The notes under the pieces were generated by a model. It was not told the DNA's origin, ran no database searches, and saw nothing but the letters and a program-made list of their open reading frames with translations. The position numbers and the translations under genes were made by a program. This document shows, one piece after another, positions 53,506 to 60,594 of a stretch of DNA of 64,000 nucleotides (position 1 is its first letter; each line of letters opens with the position of its first letter). Origin of the DNA: Bacillus sp. EAC (GTDB lineage: Bacteria; Bacillota; Bacilli; Bacillales; Bacillaceae_G); the NCBI RefSeq assembly GCF_002156875.1, contig NZ_NCSY01000002.1, positions 124,001 to 188,000 of the forward strand, in the 5' to 3' direction.

Positions 53506-54447
53506 TTATTCTCCTTTTACTTCTCTAATTTTTATAGGTTGTAGATGATTTTCAATTAATTCGCGATTCGGTTCTTGCCATTTAGGTAACATTAAGTGCT
53601 CCCCTAACTGTTCTTTTGGCTCGTCGATCATAAAACCTGGAGGATCTGTTGCGATCTCAAATAATAATCCGCCATTCTCACGGAAATAGATCGCATTAAA
53701 ATAATTTCGATCCTTAACTTCAGTTACACTATAATGATTTTCATGCACTTTTTGCTGCCATTTTAAGTGTTCTTCATCGTTACTAGCTCGCCATGCAATA
53801 TGGTGAACCGTTCCAACTCCCATTACACCTCTACCAACTGGAGCTAATTCAATATCGATAATGTTTCCAATATCACTACTCGCTTTAAATCTTAGGTAAT
53901 TTCCGTCTTGACCTATGCTTTCCAGTTCCATGACGTTTTCTAAAAGTTCTGCTGTTTTATGTGGTGCGCCTGAATAAAGTACCGCTCCCCCAAACCCTTT
54001 AATCGCAACATCTTTTGTAACCCCATTAAATTCCCAAGTATTTTGTGGACCTTCTTCCCTCTCCACTAACTCTAGTTTCAACCCATGAATATCTTCAAAT
54101 TGAAGGAAAGTTTCTCCAAATCTTGTGACCTTTATCGTCTCAATTTTAAATGAAGCTAACCTTTTTTCCCAAAATGATAATGAGTTAGATGGTATTAAAA
54201 ATGTTGTGATTCCTACCTGCCCACTACCTACTCTACCTTTATACGCATTAGCCCAAGGGAAAAATGTCATTATTGTTCCAGGCTCTGCACCTTCATTTCC
54301 AAAGTAAAAATGATAAGTGCCCGGGTCATCAAAGTTAACCGTTTTTTTCACAAAACGAAGACCTAGAATACCAGCATAAAAGTCCATATTCTCCTGTGGA
54401 TCACCTACAATGGCCGTAATATGATGTAAACCTTTCATTTTCTCCAT
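53506..54447 (-). CDS. mhqO: ring-cleaving dioxygenase, MhqO-like (two VOC domains)
   Basis: 313 residues, two glyoxalase/VOC modules (about 5-130 and 150-280). Metal ligands: His in KGLHHITAIV (about 8), His in VGTVHHIAWRAS (about 222) and Glu in GGLLFEIATDPPGF (about 272). The family opens quinol or catechol rings with Fe2+. In B. subtilis mhqO/mhqA are repressed by MhqR. The start with GGGTGA upstream is preferred to an inner ATG. Confidence 0.9.
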   Translation of the reverse strand: MEKMKGLHHITAIVGDPQENMDFYAGILGLRFVKKTVNFDDPGTYHFYFGNEGAEPGTIMTFFPWANAYKGRVGSGQVGITTFLIPSNSLSFWEKRLASFKIETIKVTRFGETFLQFEDIHGLKLELVEREEGPQNTWEFNGVTKDVAIKGFGGAVLYSGAPHKTAELLENVMELESIGQDGNYLRFKASSDIGNIIDIELAPVGRGVMGVGTVHHIAWRASNDEEHLKWQQKVHENHYSVTEVKDRNYFNAIYFRENGGLLFEIATDPPGFMIDEPKEQLGEHLMLPKWQEPNRELIENHLQPIKIREVKGE

Positions 54448-54474
54448 AAACTAATCACCCATCCCATTATTTTT

Positions 54475-54915
54475 TTATTTATTTAATTTCCTTAATAAAT
54501 TTAGTAATTGTAACTGCTCATCTTCAGATAATTTATTAAACTGATTTTGTTGAAATTGCTCTTGAGTAGGTACAATTTCCTCATACATCTTCTGACCTAA
54601 TTCAGTTAAAGAGAGATATTTGTTTTTCCATTCTGTTTCTCTTTTGATCCAATTTAACTCTTCCATTTTCTTTAATAAATGAGTCACATTCCCTTTTGTA
54701 ACGACCAATTTATCTGCTAACTCTTGTTGAGTAATTCTTTTATTTCGTCCTACATGAACAATGACATCAAACTGTGCAGTTGTCAGTCCCCAATTTTTTA
54801 ATTGGCTATTTGATTCCCTTACATTTTTTAGATAAAAACGGGCTAAACGAAACCAAAGTAATACGGCTAGATTTTTTGATTTATGTGAAGATACATCATG
54901 TTCATTTTTTTTCAT
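54475..54915 (-). CDS. mhqR: MarR-family repressor, MhqR-like
   Basis: 146 residues from MKKNEH; a GTG three codons upstream is inside the ribosome site GAGGTG. The winged helix is at about 40-110: RITQQELADKLVVTKGNVTHLLKKMEELNWI. It leads the mhqO-mhqD-flavin reductase genes, as MhqR-type regulators do, and a perfect 26-bp palindrome lies on its promoter. Characterised MhqR senses quinones and aldehyde-like electrophiles. Confidence 0.88.
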   Translation of the reverse strand: MKKNEHDVSSHKSKNLAVLLWFRLARFYLKNVRESNSQLKNWGLTTAQFDVIVHVGRNKRITQQELADKLVVTKGNVTHLLKKMEELNWIKRETEWKNKYLSLTELGQKMYEEIVPTQEQFQQNQFNKLSEDEQLQLLNLLRKLNK

Positions 54916-54942
54916 TTTTAGCACCTCAGCTGATTGAACTTG

Positions 54943-54968
54943 TTATCAGTTTAATATTAAACTGATAA
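54943..54968 (-). promoter_or_regulatory. 26-bp perfect palindrome, MarR-type operator
   Basis: Half-site TTATCAGTTTAAT followed by its exact reverse complement, about 30 bp upstream of the mhqR-like ATG. A TTGATT lies just upstream. Autorepression of the operon is inferred. Confidence 0.8.
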
Positions 54969-55267
54969 AAAATCAAGTAGTAAACTTTCGATTAATTTTG
55001 CTAATCTTTTTAATTTAAAAAGTAAAACAACTTTGCACATTTTCTATTTTTAAACAAAAACTAGCATTTAATTCTTCTAAAAGTCATTAAACTATTTGTC
55101 ACGATTATTAAAAATAGTAGGCCCTTTTCTAAATGGTAGTTGTTGTTTATGAAAACTGCTAAATCATAAAATAAATCTACTAGAAATAGTTAGTAGTTTA
55201 GTTCGCTTTTTGTTCATTTGCATATCGTACTATAGTAATATTACTTCTTACAAAAGGAGGGGATTAC
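54969..55267. other. about 300-bp region before the SipW-type cluster
   Basis: AT-rich; shared by divergent transcription of the mhq operon and the SipW cluster. A possible promoter TTGTTC (55210) - 17 nt - TAGTAA (55233) is the best match for the cluster. No ORF recognised. Confidence 0.4.
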
Positions 55268-55807
55268 GTGGACAAAATGAAAAAACATAAAAGAGTTATC
55301 GGCCTAATTTATTTGATATTTCTATTACTATTAATAAACTATGTAGGAGAAGCAGATGCATTATTTATTGACCAAGAAAATTTACCAAATACTGTTGGCA
55401 CAGCTTATGTTGATATTACAGCCACTCCTACATTAGGAGGAACAGACTTATTCAATATTAGCGATATGTTACCTGGTGATACGTATACTAGAAATGTTGA
55501 AATAGATAATGCTGGTAATACTGATTTAGAATTCGCTATTACAGTCACAAACATGGCTTCTCCATTATTTAATAGTCCTGATGGTCTCCACTTAATAATC
55601 AAAGATGAATCGACTACAGTTGTTTACAACGGTTTATTAAATAATGCGTCTACAATACTTCGTAGTTTCTTATCAACTGATTCTCCTAAAGTTTATACAT
55701 TTATTCTTTCTCTTCCATTAACAGCTGACAATACCCTCTCAAATCAGAATAGTATTTTCACTTTCCACTTTAATGCTGAACAATTAATAAAAGGTCGGTC
55801 ATTATAA
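55268..55807 (+). CDS. SipW-dependent secreted protein, TasA/camelysin-like
   Basis: 179 residues from a GTG start; the ribosome site AAAGGAGGGG fits only this GTG. Signal peptide about 1-31 with basic start (KMKKHKRV), long hydrophobic core and ADA before LFIDQ. The mature part is an all-beta domain of about 145 residues with DITATPTLGG, ISDMLPGDTYTRNVEIDNAGNTDLEF, the layout of TasA/CalY proteins (M73). Such proteins form fibres or surface structures after cleavage by SipW. The next gene is a SipW-type peptidase, overlapping by one base (TAATG). Confidence 0.78.
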   Translation: MDKMKKHKRVIGLIYLIFLLLLINYVGEADALFIDQENLPNTVGTAYVDITATPTLGGTDLFNISDMLPGDTYTRNVEIDNAGNTDLEFAITVTNMASPLFNSPDGLHLIIKDESTTVVYNGLLNNASTILRSFLSTDSPKVYTFILSLPLTADNTLSNQNSIFTFHFNAEQLIKGRSL

Positions 55808-56268
55808 TGAAAAATGTTTATTTTAAGTATGTAAAACTAGTATTTCTTATTCTTTCACTTTTGATTATTCTTCCAATCCTAATCGGCTATAAGCCATATA
55901 TTGTGTTAACAAATAGTATGAATCCAACCATTCCTAAATGGTCGATTGCCATCTCAAAAAAATCTAATCCTACACATATCAAAAAAGGTGATATTCTATT
56001 TTTTAAATATAAAAATGAGACGAGACCTGTAATGCACAGAGTGAATAGCGTGAAAGAAACAAAAAGTGGAATTTCCTATGAAATGAAAGGCGATGCAAAT
56101 AAACATGTCGACTTTATTTTAGTCCAAAGTGAAAAAGTTTACGGTAAGTACATCTATCATATCCCTCTAATAGGTTATTTAGTTTATCTTATAAAACCAT
56201 ATATAGCCTTAGTGATTCTATTAATCGTAAGTTTGACTTTACTGCTTATTCTAAAAAAAAAGCAATAA
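55807..56268 (+). CDS. sipW: signal peptidase I, SipW (ER) type
   Basis: 153 residues: an N-terminal membrane segment (about 10-28), the catalytic Ser in VLTNSMNPTIP (about 38), and His in RPVMHRVNSV (about 78) where bacterial signal peptidases have Lys, which is the ER/archaeal type. GDANKHVD follows, and there is a C-terminal membrane segment (about 128-148) ending in basic residues. It should cleave the TasA-like protein before it and the similar protein after it. The 3' end has an A9 run and an in-phase slippery heptamer. Confidence 0.88.
   Translation: MKNVYFKYVKLVFLILSLLIILPILIGYKPYIVLTNSMNPTIPKWSIAISKKSNPTHIKKGDILFFKYKNETRPVMHRVNSVKETKSGISYEMKGDANKHVDFILVQSEKVYGKYIYHIPLIGYLVYLIKPYIALVILLIVSLTLLLILKKKQ
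56253..56262 (+). promoter_or_regulatory. A9 run with A_AAA_AAG slippery heptamer at the sipW end
   Basis: Nine A's at 56253-56261 followed by G. In the sipW frame the codons are CTA AAA AAA AAG CAA TAA, so 56256-56262 is A_AAA_AAG in the phase needed for a -1 ribosomal shift. The -1 frame is open to 56801. A run of nine A's can also cause RNA polymerase slippage. Confidence 0.55.
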
Positions 56269-56801
56269 TACTCCTCACTGCGATCATTTTAGTAAATGCA
56301 CCAATTGCAGATGCTCTCTTTATTAAACAAGTAAAAATAAACAACACTTTAACCACAGGAAATAGCAATTATTTTCAATATAATTTCTATAGTACTAATA
56401 CATTAAGACCAAATGATGCTGCAAATACTGTTTCAAGTGGAACAAATCAATCAATTTCAATCAATTTTGGGGTCGTATATAAAGTTGCAAACTCCCTACT
56501 TGTTAAGAATGTGAACAATGTGATTGGGATAGAAAGTAAAACTAATCCGGATAACCTAAGACTTCGAATAATCGACGGGACCTCCCCATTGGGATTAGTT
56601 GGATTAAGCGATATACTTCTTTTACCTACAAATACGTATAGCTTTAATTATGGGACAACTCAGTCAATTAATATGTCAATCCAACTTGGTATCTTATTTA
56701 CTTCATTTGGTCAGTTCACAGGATCTATCGAAGTAAAAAGCCTCACTACTGGTGTTGTAATAAAGATTATACCGATTACCATCTTTGTAACTCTCCTTTA
56801 G
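56253..56801 (+). CDS. second SipW-type secreted protein, without a recognisable start codon
   Basis: 183 codons open from the A9 run to TAG at 56799. The first residues KKKAIILLTAIILVNAPIADA look like a signal peptide that ends ADA-LFIKQ, parallel to ADA-LFIDQ in the first gene of the cluster. The mature part (about 155 residues) is rich in Asn, Thr and beta-branched residues. No ATG, GTG or TTG occurs in frame near the signal peptide; the first GTG (56511) would delete half the protein. Expression by -1 frameshift from sipW, transcript slippage, a non-standard start, or a sequence error are the options. The frame itself is undamaged. Confidence 0.6.
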   Translation, partial: KKKAIILLTAIILVNAPIADALFIKQVKINNTLTTGNSNYFQYNFYSTNTLRPNDAANTVSSGTNQSISINFGVVYKVANSLLVKNVNNVIGIESKTNPDNLRLRIIDGTSPLGLVGLSDILLLPTNTYSFNYGTTQSINMSIQLGILFTSFGQFTGSIEVKSLTTGVVIKIIPITIFVTLL

Positions 56802-56849
56802 ATCAACTTCATTAAAAGTGAAAATTTAAGTTTAAGGAGGTTCATTAGT

Positions 56850-57764
56850 ATTATTAATCATTTAAGAAAAATATTAGTTTCAAAATACAACTTAGAATTT
56901 GAGACATTATATTTCTTTAAATGGCTATTATATTTAGTAATTGCAGAGTTATTCTTTTCGTTTTCAAAACTTTCTGGAATAGGAAATTACGTTTTCCTAC
57001 CCATCATTTTTATTATTCCACTATTAAGTTTATTGAATGATAAATATACAAATTCCTTCAAGCTACTAGCTCAATTTTGGTATTATGTTTTTGGAATTTC
57101 TCTCATATTAATTTTGCTCTTTTTATTTACCCCTGGCTTTGTCATATTTGTCCTGTTACTAACTCATATTTTAATTACAATCATCTCAATGATTAGATAC
57201 TACTTTGCAATCATTAGAAATGTAGAAAATCGAATTTTATATTTCATCGTCTATATGGTCCTGATTGTCATTACATTCTATTCTTCATACGGAATGATTT
57301 GGACAATACATTCTTCATTTCTTCAAGGTTTAGCTAAAGGTTATATCCTTTTGTTGATTGCACATATTTGTATTATTATTTTAATCCTATGGTTTGATGT
57401 AATTGGTTCTGTACTTCGAAATATTAAAACGACAAAAGAATGGCAAAAATTCTTATATATCATCGTTACATTATTATCATCTGATATTTTCTACGGGCTA
57501 CTCTATTTATTATTTAATCCTTCTGCCATCTCAAATTTCAACTCAATCAACCTTGATCGAATATCTGATATCATCTTCTTATATATTTCCTTCCACTTTT
57601 CGCTCCCACTAAATAATAGATTTACTACACTACTTTTAGACTATAATCATTTCTCTTTCTGGCCCTTATTACAAATACTCCATGCAGTAACGAATAAAGT
57701 CATCGAACTGACGTTTATAAGTTATATCATAGGTAAAATTAATTTTGATCGCTTCAATCGTTAA
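56850..57764 (+). CDS. multi-pass membrane protein with predicted ATT start, unknown family
   Basis: 304 residues if started at ATT 56850. AAGGAGG (56834-56840) lies 9 nt upstream; no ATG, GTG or TTG occurs near it in frame. The first conventional start, TTG at 57033, has no ribosome site and would lose the first 61 residues including membrane segments. It has about eight hydrophobic segments (for example FFKWLLYLVIAELFFSF, ISLILILLFLFTPGFVIFVLL) and short basic loops. No family recognised. Last gene of the SipW cluster; possibly assists export or assembly of the two secreted proteins. Confidence 0.6.
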   Translation: MINHLRKILVSKYNLEFETLYFFKWLLYLVIAELFFSFSKLSGIGNYVFLPIIFIIPLLSLLNDKYTNSFKLLAQFWYYVFGISLILILLFLFTPGFVIFVLLLTHILITIISMIRYYFAIIRNVENRILYFIVYMVLIVITFYSSYGMIWTIHSSFLQGLAKGYILLLIAHICIIILILWFDVIGSVLRNIKTTKEWQKFLYIIVTLLSSDIFYGLLYLLFNPSAISNFNSINLDRISDIIFLYISFHFSLPLNNRFTTLLLDYNHFSFWPLLQILHAVTNKVIELTFISYIIGKINFDRFNR

Positions 57765-57780
57765 TATGGTCAAATAAAAA

Positions 57781-57812
57781 AAGCAAAAAGAGATTTCTTT
57801 TTGCTTTTTTTC
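57781..57812 (+). terminator. terminator of the SipW cluster
   Basis: AAGCAAAAAGA / TCTTTTTGCTT with short loop and T-run, about 20 bp after the membrane-protein stop. Confidence 0.85.
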
Positions 57813-57945
57813 CGCTGAACTCATAAGCTTTGTATTTTTTAATATGGTCGGCTACAATTTTTCGCCTTAAAAACCTTGAATGAAATTAGAAATAAAATCC
57901 AAAATAAGATTGAACAACAATGAATCTCAAAAAGGAGAGAAAAAA

Positions 57946-58602
57946 ATGAAAAAACTGCTACTTAAAATGACGATATTATTTTTGAGTTTTGCCTTAGTTT
58001 TATCTCCAATAACATCAAAAGCAGAAACAGATACTCGTGTACACTCAACAAAATGTATGAGTAAATCATCTGTTCAACTAAAAAATGATATGAGAAAACT
58101 ATTGATGGATCACACTATCTGGACAAGTAAGTATATTACTAGTGCGACTGCAGGGTTGGCAGATAAGGATAAAGTTCTTGCTAGATTACTTCAAAATCAA
58201 AAGGATATTGGCAATGCGATAAAACCTTATTATGGTGCAGCAGCAGGAGATCAACTTGCTAAACTTTTAACTGATCATATCGTGATTGCAGGAAAGTTAA
58301 TCGAAGCAGCAAAAGTAAATGATCAAGCAAACTTAAAAAAATTAAATGACGATTGGTTTAAAAACGCCGATGATATTGCCAACTTCTTAAGCAAAGCAAA
58401 TCCACACTGGAACAATAAGGCATTAAAAGATTTGCTACATATGCATCTACAGATGGTGACAAATGAGGTAGTAACTAGAATAAAGATGGATTGGGATGGA
58501 AATATAAAAGCATTTGATGATGGACTGAACCATGTTATCCGTTTAGCTGATGCTTTATCAGCTGGAATCATCAAACAATTCCCAAATAAATTTAAAAACT
58601 AA
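57946..58602 (+). CDS. secreted alpha-helical protein, uncharacterised
   Basis: 218 residues from the ATG after AAAGGAGAG; an upstream ATG has no ribosome site. Signal peptide about 1-27 (KKLLLKMTILFLSFALVLS, cleavage near KAET). The mature part is helical in two similar halves, each with an aromatic/His-rich start and a repeated amphipathic pattern: LLMDHTIWTSKYITSA...LLTDHIVIAGKLIEAA and LLHMHLQMVTNEVVTRI...LNHVIRLADALSAG. The regular His residues (DH, DH, HMH, NH) could bind metal or haem, an inference. Similar Bacillus proteins carry uninformative database names. Monocistronic. Confidence 0.65.
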   Translation: MKKLLLKMTILFLSFALVLSPITSKAETDTRVHSTKCMSKSSVQLKNDMRKLLMDHTIWTSKYITSATAGLADKDKVLARLLQNQKDIGNAIKPYYGAAAGDQLAKLLTDHIVIAGKLIEAAKVNDQANLKKLNDDWFKNADDIANFLSKANPHWNNKALKDLLHMHLQMVTNEVVTRIKMDWDGNIKAFDDGLNHVIRLADALSAGIIKQFPNKFKN

Positions 58603-58649
58603 TTAAAATAGCAACTATAACAAACGTTTGTTTTTATCATTTTATACAG

Positions 58650-58690
58650 AAAAAAGATGAATTCCTATTTAATCTGAATTCATCTTTTTT
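58650..58690. terminator. bidirectional terminator
   Basis: Perfect 15-bp stem AAAAAAGATGAATTC / GAATTCATCTTTTTT with 11-nt loop, between the helical-protein gene and the EcsC-family gene, which converge. Confidence 0.88.
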
Positions 58691-58692
58691 CA

Positions 58693-59481
58693 TTATGTTA
58701 CATGATTTAATTTCTCGATTACTCTTCTCTTTTTGTAAAGCATTCTTCCTACTCCACCAACATCTTCAATAGCTTGCTTATTTACATATGCACCAAATAT
58801 TAATCCTGCAATCGGAACCATTTGAAATAATTTTTTCCACCCCATATTATCTCGATAAGTATAAAATACTTCTCTCCATCCTTCGATTTGAGAAAAAGCT
58901 TTTTTGCCTTCAATATTTGTTAATTCTTCTAATATGGCTTTTTTTCCAACAATGTCAGATGAAGTAAATTGTAAGCATTTAATAATAAATACTCGTTCTT
59001 CCTGATCATTTGGATCATATCCATGTGATATCGCAATTTCTTGAAGTGTTTTTAAAGTCAGTCCTAATAAGATTGGAACATCAATCGCAAGTGTAAATAT
59101 ACCTCCAAAGCCAGTAGTCGCTCCTTGAACTTTTGCGAATTGCTTACGACTAGCAATAAAATAATTTGAAATATGGTCCATTTGTTCAATTGTTAACTCA
59201 CTAACTTTTTCAATATCAGTTATTTCTTGAATGCCTAATTCTTTATTTATTTTGGAAAGAGTTGAAGGTACACTTACTAAGTACTGTCCACCAACATTTA
59301 CATACTTTGAAAGCTCATCCAGAACAAGTCCAATTTTTTCATGGATAAACTTCGGTGTGATTTTATCCAATATCATAAATGGAATTCGGCCTATTTTCTC
59401 CCAAAAGAATACGTTCTTTTGATCTTTTTCCCACTTCTCAATTACCTTAAGCTGGTTCATCAGATACTCTTTATTTTCCAT
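58693..59481 (-). CDS. EcsC-family protein
   Basis: 262 residues from MENKEY, chosen because ATAGGAG lies 5-6 nt upstream; an earlier start has none. Conserved EcsC features: WEKIGRIPFMILDKITPKFI, the Gly-rich GATTGFGGIFTLAIDVPILLGLTLK (about 130-155) and KLFQMVPIAGLIFGAYVN near the C-terminus. The family is named after the third gene of the ecs ABC operon and has no proven activity; hydrophobic patches suggest membrane association. Alone here, without ecsA/B. Confidence 0.85.
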   Translation of the reverse strand: MENKEYLMNQLKVIEKWEKDQKNVFFWEKIGRIPFMILDKITPKFIHEKIGLVLDELSKYVNVGGQYLVSVPSTLSKINKELGIQEITDIEKVSELTIEQMDHISNYFIASRKQFAKVQGATTGFGGIFTLAIDVPILLGLTLKTLQEIAISHGYDPNDQEERVFIIKCLQFTSSDIVGKKAILEELTNIEGKKAFSQIEGWREVFYTYRDNMGWKKLFQMVPIAGLIFGAYVNKQAIEDVGGVGRMLYKKRRVIEKLNHVT

Positions 59482-59586
59482 ACGATCTCCTATCCATGAA
59501 TCACTCAATTTACATTGTAATTATCTAACACTATATAGCTTTTCATATGTAAAAGTAAAATATATAAAGTCATAAAAGGTATAAAA

Positions 59587-59614
59587 AAGCATTACTTCAA
59601 ATCAAGTAATGCTT
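59587..59614 (-). terminator. terminator of the ECF41 operon
   Basis: AAGCATTACTT / AAGTAATGCTT, 6-nt loop, T-run on the minus strand. Confidence 0.85.
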
Positions 59615-59695
59615 CCAGTTTGTAGTCACCCAAAAATATAAGGTTCAGACTGATTAATGTAATGCATCTATTTACTCTAATGATTTCACATGTTA

Positions 59696-60574
59696 TTACA
59701 AAAGTTTCAATTTATCTGGATTTCGTACCATATAGATTCTTCGGTAGCTATTCCCTTCTATTTCAAAACAAACGAGAGTTGGCTCTTGATCAGCGCTAGA
59801 TACAATTAAACCAATCTGATTATTTACAATGACACATTCAATATTTGTAGGAGCCTTTACTTTCTTACTTATACCCACCAAGAAAGCAACAACATTTTCC
59901 CTTTGACTGATTGGACGAAGGGCTGCCTTTGTTTTACCTCCACCGTCGGTAACTAATACAATATCTTCAGTTAATAATGAAATTAGTATATCTAAATTAC
60001 CAGTTTCCGAGGCTTCTATAAATCGTTTTGCAATTAATAGTTCTTTATTAAGATTTCGTTTAGGAATAAGCTCTTTTTGTTGAACCTTTCTTTGAAGCCT
60101 ACTGAAGATTTTACGGCAATTTAATTCAGTTTTATTTAATACTTCAGCAATCGTACGAAAATCAAATTCAAATGCCTCTCGTAAAACGAATACAGCCCTC
60201 TCGATTGGAGTTAACTGTTCCAGCAGAACTAAAAAAGCATATGAGATCGTTTCGTCTAAAATCATCTTTTCGATCGGATCTTCGCTTAGATTTCCAATGT
60301 ATCCTTGAATGAAAGGTTCAGGAAGCCACGGTCCTACATATACTTCTCTTTTATGTTTTGATGATTTTAAAAGATCAAGACAACGATTCGTCATAATTTT
60401 ACAGAGAAATGCTTTTATATTATTTGGTTCTTCCTTTTTAGAATGACTTAATTTTTGAACAGTTAGAAACGTTTCATGTACTAAATCCTCTGAATCTTCT
60501 ACAGATCCTAACATACTATAACCTATCGAAAATAGAAGTGGTTTATATTGAGAATATAAAACATCAACTTCCAC
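59696..60574 (-). CDS. sigJ: ECF41-type RNA polymerase sigma factor (SigJ-like)
   Basis: 292 residues, GTG start with GGGGAA at about 8 nt. Sigma regions 2 and 4 (about 8-75 and 115-165: EDLVHETFLTVQKL, LTPIERAVFVLREAFEFDFRTIAEVL) are followed by a C-terminal SnoaL-type domain (about 180-290). It contains the DGGGK motif (TDGGGKTKAAL, about 212) and ends with NPDKL, both diagnostic of ECF41, where the extension regulates the sigma factor instead of a separate anti-sigma. It follows an oxidoreductase gene, the usual partner class. Confidence 0.9.
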   Translation of the reverse strand: MEVDVLYSQYKPLLFSIGYSMLGSVEDSEDLVHETFLTVQKLSHSKKEEPNNIKAFLCKIMTNRCLDLLKSSKHKREVYVGPWLPEPFIQGYIGNLSEDPIEKMILDETISYAFLVLLEQLTPIERAVFVLREAFEFDFRTIAEVLNKTELNCRKIFSRLQRKVQQKELIPKRNLNKELLIAKRFIEASETGNLDILISLLTEDIVLVTDGGGKTKAALRPISQRENVVAFLVGISKKVKAPTNIECVIVNNQIGLIVSSADQEPTLVCFEIEGNSYRRIYMVRNPDKLKLL

Positions 60575-60594
60575 AAAATGACTTCCCCTCTATT

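Noticed and set aside
56511-56801. A 96-codon gene starting at GTG 56511
   Set aside because: No ribosome site, and the same frame is open upstream through a complete signal peptide, so this is an internal codon of the second secreted protein.
57033-57764. Start of the membrane protein at TTG 57033
   Set aside because: No ribosome site upstream; AAGGAGG at 56834 and protein-like membrane segments before 57033 point to a longer protein.
58618-58632. Palindrome AACAAACGTTTGTT as an operator
   Set aside because: It lies downstream of a gene and just before a terminator, with no promoter nearby; probably chance in AT-rich DNA.
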